A stretch of DNA of 62,570 nt from Microvirga makkahensis (GTDB lineage Bacteria > Pseudomonadota > Alphaproteobacteria > Rhizobiales > Beijerinckiaceae), in assembly GCF_009830105.1 (NCBI RefSeq), contig NZ_WURB01000026.1:1-62570 (forward strand). The letters are read 5' to 3'. The notes beneath the pieces were generated by a model that had not been told where the DNA came from, did no database searches, and saw nothing but the letters and a program-made list of their open reading frames with translations. The translations under genes were made by a program, and so were the position numbers. This document shows positions 25,802-33,599 of this stretch, one piece after another. Within the stretch, counting starts at the first letter, position 1. The number at the start of each line of letters is the position of its first letter.

Positions 25802-26501
25802 GCCGACCTCATCATCCGAATACGCTTGACATCAGGGTATTTAGGGCAGCTTTCCCGCAAGTTGTGCGGATATGTTGAAACCACTCGTGGGCATAGGGTC
25901 TTGCGGGCGGATCCCCCTCATCCGCTTCCGGCTCAAGGCGGTTGCCCTGGTGCTTTGACACCGCCGCTTCCGCACTGGCCGCGGGAGCTCGGAACGGGCT
26001 GCCGGAAGCGCTCCTTCCACGCCGCGGGAGATCATATCGCCCTGCTCCACTAAACCGGCAGTAAGATGGAAGTGGCGCGCAGCCCCGCGAATGCCGAGCC
26101 TGAACATGCAGCCAAGGAGGTGAATGCTTCTCAATTCAGCCCATGAGGTTCACGTCTGAACCAAGCCGGTGGCGGTCACATCTGGTTCAGAAAGTTGAGG
26201 TGCAACCCTCAGGGAAGGCGTGCGTTCACCATCGGTACCATGGACACCGTGAGGCTGGCGATCAAGCGCGGACAGTCCGCGTCCCGATCACTTTCTGCCC
26301 CACACGTCCTGAACATCAAGCATTAGAGGTCGATCGATGAACGAGGTGGACGGAGTTCCATCTCCCCGATACCGGCGGAGCCTTCAGCCGCTTCAAGGAC
26401 ACGGACCTGACCCTCAAACCGGCCGCAGGCCGACGCTCAACCATAAGGGGAGGTCCCCGTCTCCTTCATTTGCCTCCTGACAGACAGCGAAAGGACACCA
26501 C
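25802..26501. other. Long intergenic stretch between trkA and a micro-ORF
   Basis: Seven hundred bases with no frame that resembles a protein. The trkA promoter should lie at the left end. A GAAAGGA ribosome site at the right end belongs to the micro-ORF at 26502. The remainder may be debris of the degraded locus that includes the DUF692 fragment. Confidence 0.4.
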
Positions 26502-26588
26502 ATGCTCAAAGTACTCGGAGGAACCATCGGCATCATCTTCCTGATCGGCCTCGCGGTTGTGATCGGCATCCTGGCGCTGATCTTCTGA
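26502..26588 (+). CDS. Twenty-eight-residue single-pass membrane peptide
   Basis: A tiny frame with a good ribosome site (GAAAGGA, seven bases upstream) encodes MLKVLGGTIG followed by a hydrophobic run ending in ALIF and TGA. The whole peptide is one predicted membrane helix with one charged residue, Lys3. Similar very short hydrophobic proteins occur in related bacteria, to my recollection, but I know of no function. The frame is too short to be convincing by length alone; the start context and clean hydrophobic composition are the evidence. It is not KdpF-like in sequence. Confidence 0.5.
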   Translation: MLKVLGGTIGIIFLIGLAVVIGILALIF

Positions 26589-26659
26589 CGGCCGGACCAC
26601 GAAGCCTGCCGATGCCGAGGTCCTGGCCGCGGCCGCGCCAGGCATCGCGTCCGCCCCAA

Positions 26660-27080
26660 TCCGCAAGCGACCGAACTTCTGACCGAGATCGCAAGCCATT
26701 ACCCGATCTTGATCCATACGGTCGGGGCATCCATCGGCAGCGCCAACGGGATCGATCGTCGCCATCTTCGACGGATGCGCGGTCTCTCCGGCTTCATCGA
26801 TCCGATCCTCGTCTCCGGCCATACCTCATCGGGAACCCATCCTCATATGTCGGGTTCCGGACGTCGACCATGACCGAGATTGAGTTCCTGTCGGAGCTGG
26901 TGCGCCGGACTGGTCGCCGGCTCCTGTGCGACGTGAGCAACGTATATCTGAGCGCCCAATGGGCTACGGCGCCTACGCCCATCACGACGGCCTGCCCGCC
27001 GTTGCCGCGGACTTCGTCCGCTGGTTCCCGCCTCCGGCTCCTGGCATCGCCGAATACGGCAAGGGTTTCCCAATCAAGCT
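26660..27080 (+). pseudogene. Degraded DUF692 (MbnB/TglH/ChrH-like) gene fragment
   Basis: One frame from about 26660 reads TELLTEIASHYPILIHTVGA, SIGSANGIDRRHLRRMRGL and FIDPILVSGHTSS, the pattern of the first half of DUF692 TIM-barrel enzymes. After a stop near 26869, another frame gives TEIEFLSELVRRTGRRLLCD and VSNVYLSAQ; a further shift gives MGYGAYAHHDGLPAVAADF. Those match the metal-site segment (DVxNVYxSAxN) and the stretch after it. The start, the end and part of the middle are missing. DUF692 enzymes install modifications on ribosomal peptides such as bufferins and methanobactin; no precursor peptide gene is evident nearby. Confidence 0.65.
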
Positions 27081-27242
27081 TTCTTGCGCGCCGCCCCGGC
27101 GCCGAGCGCGTTCCTACGTCCGGCGGCTTGCCCGCCTCAGATGCCTCCTGGACAAGTGGCATTGCCCCTCGACGAGCCTCCACTGCGCGTGGAAAGGCTC
27201 GCCGTTTTCGAGTCGTCCGTTCTTCCCGAACTCGTTCCCTGC

Positions 27243-28526
27243 CTATCGTGACCGAAGCCTCAGTCGCGGCGCGACCATGACGAGGAGGCAGGCAGAAACC
27301 AGAGTGTAGGCCGCCAGCATCGCGAGCTGGTGCGTGACCGTCACCCCGGCATCGAACAGGTAGCCCATCAGTCCCGGTGCGAGGGCCGAGGCCAGGACGC
27401 CCCCGGAGGATGCGAGCGCACGGATGGAGCCCAGGTGCCGCGTCCCGTACAGCTCGGCCCAGATCGCACCCAGGACCGTGTTGGCGCTGCCGAGGCTGAG
27501 GCCGGACAGCACCATGAACGCTGGCGCCGCATAGGGGTTATCCGAGGCCGTCAGCACCGCCACGCCGGCGACCAGGGGCAGGAGAAAGCCGGGGAGAACG
27601 CGGGCCGCGCCGAAGCGGTCGATGGCCCAACCCGTCGCGAGGGTCGCGATCACGGTGGTCGCCGCATTGGCGGCGTACCAGCCCACGAACCAGGTCAGGT
27701 CCCAGCCCTTGGCATGCACGATGGTGATCTGGTGGAAGAAGATGCCCGTGACGACGAAGGGCGAGGTCAGCACCCCGGGCATCAGGACGTAGAAGATCGG
27801 GTCCCGCAGGACTTCGGCCCGTGTCCACTGGCGCCGTGCAGGCACAACCCTCGGGTCGGCGCCGTGCATGGCGGAGCGTTCCGGCTCGTGGGGCTCATTG
27901 CGAAACAGGAGCAGGATCAGAGGGATCGACAAGAGGGCCACGGCGGCGGCGCTCAGCCACCACGTCATGCGCCAGCCATACGCTCCCGTGAGGGCGATGG
28001 CGATGATCGGCAAAACCGCCTGGCTCGCGGGGAAGCCCATCGCGGCGATGGCGATGGCCCGCCCACGGCGGGCGACGAACCAGCGTGCCATCGCGGTCAG
28101 CGAGATGTGCCCGGGCAGCCCTTGCCCGAAAAGGCGCAGACCGAACAGGACCGGAAACAGCATCCACGCCGCCGTGACACTCGCCATCGCGGCGGCCGTC
28201 AGGGCGAGGCCGGCCAGCGTGAGCACGGACACCCGTTTCAGGTCTCTCCGGTCTGCCACGCGTCCGACCCACATCAGCACGGTAGCGCTCGCGAGGGTCG
28301 CTGCCATGTAGAACGTCCCGAAGGCCCCATCGCTCAGGCCGAACTCGCCCTTGAGGTCACTGGCAAAGAGCGCAATGAAGAACGTCTGCCCAAACGCAGA
28401 GGAGAAGGTCAGCAGGAAGCCGCCGGCGAGCCATTGCAACCTTTGGAGGCCGCTTGTCTGAGGACTATGCAATGTCCGATCCGTATGAGGAGAGGCGTCG
28501 TTGAAGGGTTCCAGAGTGTTCGGCAC
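27243..28526 (-). CDS. Major facilitator superfamily transporter
   Basis: Predicted 427-residue inner-membrane protein with about twelve helices. The motif between helices 2 and 3 (WVGRVADRRDLKRVSVLT) matches the MFS A-motif GxLaDrxGrkr. The N-terminal 30 residues are hydrophilic. Overall it resembles small-molecule or drug efflux MFS members (LRLFGQGLPGHISLTAMARW, MGFPASQAVLPI), but the substrate cannot be told. It is alone on its strand here; about 280 bases upstream contain two short palindromes (GGCGG/CCGCC at 28702-28715 and TTCGCC/GGCGAA at 28728-28742) that could serve a regulator or end transcription of the next unit. Confidence 0.9.
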   Translation of the reverse strand: MPNTLEPFNDASPHTDRTLHSPQTSGLQRLQWLAGGFLLTFSSAFGQTFFIALFASDLKGEFGLSDGAFGTFYMAATLASATVLMWVGRVADRRDLKRVSVLTLAGLALTAAAMASVTAAWMLFPVLFGLRLFGQGLPGHISLTAMARWFVARRGRAIAIAAMGFPASQAVLPIIAIALTGAYGWRMTWWLSAAAVALLSIPLILLLFRNEPHEPERSAMHGADPRVVPARRQWTRAEVLRDPIFYVLMPGVLTSPFVVTGIFFHQITIVHAKGWDLTWFVGWYAANAATTVIATLATGWAIDRFGAARVLPGFLLPLVAGVAVLTASDNPYAAPAFMVLSGLSLGSANTVLGAIWAELYGTRHLGSIRALASSGGVLASALAPGLMGYLFDAGVTVTHQLAMLAAYTLVSACLLVMVAPRLRLRSR

Positions 28527-28805
28527 AAGGAACGGCAGTTCGATCCTACACCGATCAGGCCGAGAACGTGCACCTGTGCTGGCGCAGGGCAGCCTTGCTG
28601 AAGTGCCTGGCTCCGCCAGTCGGCTGCCCTACCTAAGGCCACGCGAGAGGCGGAAAGGCCGCTTAGGGTCAAAGACGACCCTTGTGAGCAATCACATGTG
28701 CGGCGGCTCACCGCCCCGTTGCAGAAATTCGCCCAAGGCGAACCTTGTGCCAATTTCAGCCATTTGCCGCGGTTGTTCAGGCATCGTAGGGCAGGCCAGA
28801 TGAGT

Positions 28806-29237
28806 TCACTCTTTTCCAGAGGTCTCATCCTCCGGCGGCACTAGGATGGTTTCGATGGAGATCCACCCGATGCAGGTCCTCATGATTGGCGCCAGATAGG
28901 CTTGGCTGCCACTGATTTCCACCACCCGGCACGGATAGGCTCTCTGGTCACCAGCAGGCCGGTAAATCACCGTCAACCCAGGTCGGATATCTTGAGTTGC
29001 ATCAGACTGGGAGGACTTAGCAACGTTGCGGTTCTCAGCCACTGCGGGCCCCGGAACGGCAACGGCCTCACTGCCGGCCCTCATCCGCTCAAGGGCAGCA
29101 ATGACTACGCGGGCCTGCTCCCGATAGCGCTCCGTCACAGCCCTCAGAATAGGCCCGTGCTGGCGTCCTGGATACCAGGCCGTCCCACCGATCTTTGCCA
29201 GTTCCTCAGCAACGACTTCGATTTCCTCTTCGGTCAT
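28806..29237 (-). CDS. Protein of unknown function (second gene of a two-gene unit)
   Basis: Predicted 143-residue soluble protein. The N-terminal part is helical (MTEEEIEVVAEELAKIGGTA, then YPGRQHGPILRAVTERYREQ). After a low-complexity linker the C-terminal part is beta-rich (LTVIYRPAGDQRAYPCRVVE, APIMRTCIGWISIETILVPP). I recall similar N-termini in uncharacterised Methylobacteriaceae proteins but know no function. The start is the ATG that overlaps the stop of the preceding gene as ATGA, suggesting coupled translation. Confidence 0.65.
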   Translation of the reverse strand: MTEEEIEVVAEELAKIGGTAWYPGRQHGPILRAVTERYREQARVVIAALERMRAGSEAVAVPGPAVAENRNVAKSSQSDATQDIRPGLTVIYRPAGDQRAYPCRVVEISGSQAYLAPIMRTCIGWISIETILVPPEDETSGKE

Positions 29238-29530
29238 GCCGCTCTGCGCCTGGTGGAGATGCAAGTCTGGCCATGCTCGTGTCCCGTGCACAGGCACTGG
29301 AACAGGTAAAAGCCATTCAACCCGTTACCGGCGGCGGCAGCCCGCTCACGGAAGCCCGGTGGCGCACTATCTGCAGGGCCAAGCGAGCCCTCGCGTAGCC
29401 ACTGCTCCTCAAGCAGAAACCCGGGCAGCGGGCGATCGGCCGCCACGGCACAGAGAAGTTGAGGCCGCGGCCCATTCCGGAAGAGGTGATAAGTGAAATC
29501 GCGCCTGGCACCGCACGGCTCTTGAATCAC
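29234..29530 (-). CDS. Small protein of unknown function (first gene of a two-gene unit)
   Basis: Predicted 98-residue protein starting at GTG 29530, about eleven bases after a GAGGAAA site. It reads VIQEPCGARRDFTYHLFRNG, LLCAVAADRPLPGFLLEEQW and PPGFRERAAAAGNGLNGFYL, a pattern I associate with uncharacterised short Rhizobiales proteins. The four-base ATGA overlap with the next gene is the strongest sign that it is real. The extreme C-terminus (TCISTRRRAA) is probably not conserved. Confidence 0.5.
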   Translation of the reverse strand: MIQEPCGARRDFTYHLFRNGPRPQLLCAVAADRPLPGFLLEEQWLREGSLGPADSAPPGFRERAAAAGNGLNGFYLFQCLCTGHEHGQTCISTRRRAA

Positions 29531-29883
29531 TGGCAAGGTGTTTTCCTCATGGCTGATGCCTCGCAAGCTTGGCAAGCCGATACAACCAGCATGCATTGCG
29601 CCGGCCGAGTGTCATGGCGGACTATTCCTACGTAGAAGACCGGTATCCTTCAGGCCTGCATCCCAGCGCATCAGCCGCGTACTTTGGCACCTGTCGCCCT
29701 GATGGTGATGTGCTCCCGGTGGCAAGCCAGGAGCACATGCGTTCCCGACCGCTGCGGCTGAGCTCAGGGCTTCTGATCCGTCAGAGGGCCGCCCTGCCCG
29801 GCGGCATCGGAGAAGCCAAGGCGGTGGATGGAAGGGACCGGCCAATGCGCTGCACAACTTGCCGCTCTTATCTGAGCGCCGGC
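29531..29883. other. Intergenic stretch, no supported gene
   Basis: A long plus-strand frame beginning at 29569 crosses this region, but it lies mostly antisense to the sensor/LuxR gene and has no family-like sequence. No promoter or terminator is clear. Confidence 0.4.
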
Positions 29884-31842
29884 TCAACGGACTGGTGGTC
29901 TGGCTTGCAGCCCTGCCCCGACCGCAATCTGCACCAGCTCAGGCAGACTTTGGGCCCCCAGGCGCTCCATGATGCGAGCCCGGTGCGCCTCAACCGTCCG
30001 CGGGCTGAGCCCAAGATCGCGCGCAATCGTTTTGTTGGTGCCGCCTGCGAGAAGCCCATCCAGCACAGCCCGCTCACGGGGTGGCAACGCTGCAACGAGC
30101 GCCCTCACGCGCTCGGTGGCTTGATCCTGCTCGGCCCTCTCTCGGATGCTCGCCTGGGCAGAAGCAAGCGCATTCAGCACCTGTTCAGGCTGGTATGGGA
30201 TATCAAGGAAATCCACGGCTCCGGCCTTCATCGCCTGAACCCCAACCGCAACATTCCGACCGGCCTCTCCGAGCACAATGACCGGCAGCCCGGCCCGGCG
30301 TGCCTTCAGCTCCCTCGGGATCGTCAGCCCGCCGGCTTCGGGGCCGCGAGTATCGAGTACCACGCAGCCTGGCACCAACACCGGCGCCACCGCGAGGAAA
30401 GACTGCGCCGAGGCAAAGGACTTCACCTCGTAGCCAGCGCCCTGGAGCAGAAGGCACAGGTCCCGACGTGAGGCCTCGTCGCCGCCTACTACATAGACTG
30501 TGGAGCCTTCGTGTTGGGTTATATCCTGGGCGATGCCGCCAGCGCGCCGGATCCGTCCCTGCTCATCTCGGATCGGAAAGAACGTGTCACGGATCCAGCG
30601 CACGCCGCCGTCAGGCCGAATGATATGGTACTCGTGCGTACCCTCCTCCCCGCGTTGGGCGCGCTCGACAGTGGAGCTCGCCTGGTCACGGTCATCGGGA
30701 TGAAGGGCCTTGGCCCAGTGACCCGGATCGCGTAAGGCGGCCTCCACGGGCTCGCCCCAGATCGCCTCGTAAGCCGGGCTGATGTACTCCATCTCGCGGG
30801 TCTCGAGATTCTGGATCCACAGCACGGTGGAGGAGTGCTCGGCAAACTGCCGGAACCGCTCCTCGCTGTCCCGGAGCGCCGTCTCGGCCCGGGCCCGCAG
30901 GATCGAGGCCCATGTCCGTTCGGCCACCTCCTGAATCAGCGCTATCTCGTCATCGCGCCAATGGCGCGGCTCGGTCCGATGAACATAGAAAGATGCGACC
31001 ATCCGCCCGTCCCTGACCAAGGGCGCGATGATGGTTGAGCGCTTTCCCGCCTGGAGGAACTCGGCGGCGACGGGATCCTCCCCGGTGCGCGGATGCGTCA
31101 GGGGATCGTCGATGCACACGGTGCGCCCCGCCCTCAACTCCCGGTCGATCTGAGAGCCAAAGTCACAGGTGCGGTGCTCGCCCGTAAGGCTTGGAGTCGT
31201 GGCATCGGTCCAGTCGCGCTCAATCGCAAAGGACGTCCCGCTCTCGCTCAGTTCATAGTACCCGGCGCGGTTGGCTCTCAGGTGACGCCCCAGCATCTCC
31301 GCGGCAGTTGCCATGACCTCGCGTGCCTCACTGACCCCACGCAGGCGTGTGCTCAGATCGACCAGAAACCGAAGCCGCTGCTCAGTGAGCACGCGCTCTG
31401 TCGTTTCCTGCAAGATAATGAGAACACCACCAATGTTGTCAGCCGCGTCCATGACAGGGCTGAGTGAGCCGGTCCACCAAGTCTCCTCGGGGTAGCCTCT
31501 TCGCTGCACGATGTCGATGGGCACGTCCTGAACATAGGTCGTCTTGCCGTGAAGGGCTCGCGTGACCATCGGGGAAACGATATGCCATATCTCGGACCAA
31601 GCCTGCGGCAGAGGTTGCCCGAGTGCCTCGGGTCGGTTCCCCCGCAGCTGAAGGGCGGGATCATTGTAGAAGGTGATGAGGTCCGCCCCCCATGCGAGAT
31701 AGGTCGCGAAGGCAGAGTGGAGCATGTTGCCGAGTGTGACACGCAGCACTTCCGGCCAAGTTTCGATGGGACCGACCGGCGAGCCTGACCAGTCATACGC
31801 CTGGATCTGAGCTCCCATGGTGCTGCCGTTCAAGAATCGCAT
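29884..31842 (-). CDS. PAS-GAF-PAS sensor fused to a receiver and LuxR DNA-binding domain
   Basis: Predicted soluble protein of about 650 residues. In order: the sensory cassette shared with two kinases of this window (STMGAQIQAYDWS, SPVGPIETWPEVLR, ITFYNDPA), a GAF domain (MLGRHLRANRAGYYELSESG, IIAPLVRDGRMVASFYVHRT), a PAS/PAC domain (YISPAYEAIWGEPVEAALRD), a receiver-like domain (VYVVGGDEASRRDLCLLLQG, Asp in CVVLDTRG) and a LuxR/FixJ helix-turn-helix (LPPRERAVLDGLLAGGTNKT, LGLSPRTVEAHRARIMERLG). No kinase core is present. The receiver has lost the usual paired acidic residues after strand 1 (VGGDE instead of DDD). ATG at 31842 is aligned with the conserved cassette; a TTG at 31935 is the upstream limit. 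Confidence 0.85.
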   Translation of the reverse strand: MRFLNGSTMGAQIQAYDWSGSPVGPIETWPEVLRVTLGNMLHSAFATYLAWGADLITFYNDPALQLRGNRPEALGQPLPQAWSEIWHIVSPMVTRALHGKTTYVQDVPIDIVQRRGYPEETWWTGSLSPVMDAADNIGGVLIILQETTERVLTEQRLRFLVDLSTRLRGVSEAREVMATAAEMLGRHLRANRAGYYELSESGTSFAIERDWTDATTPSLTGEHRTCDFGSQIDRELRAGRTVCIDDPLTHPRTGEDPVAAEFLQAGKRSTIIAPLVRDGRMVASFYVHRTEPRHWRDDEIALIQEVAERTWASILRARAETALRDSEERFRQFAEHSSTVLWIQNLETREMEYISPAYEAIWGEPVEAALRDPGHWAKALHPDDRDQASSTVERAQRGEEGTHEYHIIRPDGGVRWIRDTFFPIRDEQGRIRRAGGIAQDITQHEGSTVYVVGGDEASRRDLCLLLQGAGYEVKSFASAQSFLAVAPVLVPGCVVLDTRGPEAGGLTIPRELKARRAGLPVIVLGEAGRNVAVGVQAMKAGAVDFLDIPYQPEQVLNALASAQASIRERAEQDQATERVRALVAALPPRERAVLDGLLAGGTNKTIARDLGLSPRTVEAHRARIMERLGAQSLPELVQIAVGAGLQARPPVR

Positions 31843-31981
31843 CGTGCGCAAGTCGCTGAATCTCCATCGTTTGCCTGTGATCGGGATCGCCCAAACTTGG
31901 CTGTAAAAGGTCTGCATCACAACCAAGGGCATCAATCGCGCTCATTGGCCATTCCGCTCAATTCGAGAGCGTCAAACTGAC

Positions 31982-31998
31982 ATGAAACAACATTTCAT
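31982..31998. promoter_or_regulatory. Perfect short inverted repeat upstream of the sensor/LuxR gene
   Basis: ATGAAA, five bases, TTTCAT. It lies about 140 bases before the assumed start (about 47 before the alternative TTG) and could be an operator, possibly for autoregulation by the LuxR domain. No promoter elements are clear. Confidence 0.3.
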
Positions 31999-32742
31999 CT
32001 AAGGGTGGAGGGTATTTCTCCATCGTAATCTGCCGACATGACAACGCGAATGCGCCCGAATAGATGAAACATACCGGCACGATTACTTTTGCCCCTACGG
32101 GCCGGACCTTGGAGCGCCCCTTGAAAGAGAGGCGCTTTCCTTTTGTTTAGACAGGACCTTCAGGAAACCTGCCTCGCAGTTCGCCGAGCCTCGCTGAGAG
32201 CTTGATCTCAGAGGTAGCCTCCAGTCCAAACAATTTTTGATGCCCCTTCCCTTCATTGTTGTCGTCATCAAACGGCAAAGGGGCACGCCGAACTGGCGTA
32301 GTGGCATGTCGAATAGCTGCGCCATTTTCAGGCTGCGTGCGTCGGAAGGGCCGCTCAAGGTCAATTACGGCCTTCAAGCGTGGCCACATAAAGGTCATCT
32401 CCATTGCTCAGGCGTGGACATATCGCTTCCCGAAGACCTGCTACGCCGCCGATGGGCAGGCGTTCAAAGGCCTCGCTACCTTGACCGATCCACATCGCTC
32501 GATAACCGGCGACATCATCTGCAAGCCTGTCGGCAGCCGCCTAGAATGTTGCTACGGCGGTACGTCCTGTCAGAAGATGCGGCACCTTGGAGTAACGTCG
32601 AATAGGCGAAGTTTGTCCGGCGAGTGGGAGCATCGCGGCAGACAGGATGAGCCATTGGCGAGTAGTGGGCCGCAAATCGCCGACCCTGTCGCGCGGCAGT
32701 GAAGTGAGATGACCCATCCATTAACAATAGGAGATGCGATGC
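31999..32742. other. Intergenic stretch with a possible cysteine-rich gene fragment
   Basis: One plus-strand frame (about 32400-32570) reads AWTYRFPKTCYAADGQAFKG and RLECCYGGTSCQKM, with cysteine spacing like a small secreted protein. It lacks a convincing start or signal peptide and runs into unrelated sequence, so it may be a decayed gene. Nothing else is supported. Confidence 0.3.
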
Positions 32743-33579
32743 ATGAGGCAACTCGGTTTAGTGGTCCTGTTGGTGACCGGCGGGAGCGCCGCACAAGCTA
32801 ATCCTGCTCACCTCGCTCTTATGCCGACGGCTGAACCCACTGTTAGCGCCGCCAGCCCCGACCGCATCGCACTGGCCCATCGCAGTTCCGGCGACGAGAC
32901 GAAGAGCCGTTGCAGGCCCATAAAATTCAAGGCGGGTGGGATCTCTGCCACTGTTTCCGGTACGGTCAAGGCCGAAACGCGCGATCGTCCGGTCGACCCG
33001 CTCTGCTATTCGCTGGCCGTGTCAGACGGCCAGAGAGTCCAGGTTCGGCTACTCTCGGGGACAAACGTCGCTATCGCTATCGAGGGCATTGGCGACGCGA
33101 ATGATGCCTTCGACTTCGTGACCCGCAGTGGAACCTACGAACTGCGCGTCTTTACGCTCTTTCCGATGGGTCAGCACGCCCCCTTCCGAATGCGGATCGA
33201 AGTCTCCCCGCCTCCCGATACGCCGCGCCTTCCAAATTCATCGGAAGGTTTGCCAGACCGCGCGGCCGCATCCCCCGCCGGGAAACTAAGGGGGCGATGG
33301 CTCGGACTCCATAGACGCGTCCGATTCCCACTTGGCTGCGATAGCGGCGAGCCGGTTTTCTATAGTCAGGACGGCAAGTATATGACGGAAGGGGTGATCG
33401 GGACCTGGCGATTGCAGGGCAACCGGCTGACCGAGACGGCAACGGAAATCGCTGAACCAGGCGAGCCGGGCGCCATCGGACGCCCGCATGTCAGCCGGAT
33501 CGCATGGGAGGGGCCGGACAAGTTCGTGAAGACCTTTCCAGATGGCAGCCGCATGACATTCCGACGTTGCCCGTCGTAA
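32743..33579 (+). CDS. Exported protein of unknown function
   Basis: Predicted 278-residue protein. A signal peptide (about 1-19, MRQLGLVVLLVTGGSAAQA) is followed by a disordered stretch, a first beta-rich domain (about 65-150, ISATVSGTVKAETRDRP, CYSLAVSDGQRVQVRLL, a pattern like pre-peptidase C-terminal-type domains) and a second domain (about 180-277, GRWLGLHRRVR, VIGTWRLQGNRLTETATEIA, FPDGSRMTFRRCP) that looks lipocalin-like. Four cysteines may pair. The start is ATG 32743 because AGGAG lies nine bases upstream; ATG 32734 would be too close. It converges on the broken SUMF1-like gene. Confidence 0.7.
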   Translation: MRQLGLVVLLVTGGSAAQANPAHLALMPTAEPTVSAASPDRIALAHRSSGDETKSRCRPIKFKAGGISATVSGTVKAETRDRPVDPLCYSLAVSDGQRVQVRLLSGTNVAIAIEGIGDANDAFDFVTRSGTYELRVFTLFPMGQHAPFRMRIEVSPPPDTPRLPNSSEGLPDRAAASPAGKLRGRWLGLHRRVRFPLGCDSGEPVFYSQDGKYMTEGVIGTWRLQGNRLTETATEIAEPGEPGAIGRPHVSRIAWEGPDKFVKTFPDGSRMTFRRCPS

Positions 33580-33599
33580 GTCCGCGCTCTTTCTGCCCT

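Noticed and set aside
27330..28601. 423-codon frame antisense to the MFS transporter
   Set aside because: No hydrophobic or domain pattern; the MFS frame has proper helices and motif A.
29569..30471. 300-codon plus-strand frame
   Set aside because: Mostly antisense to the LuxR and receiver part of the sensor protein; no family-like sequence.
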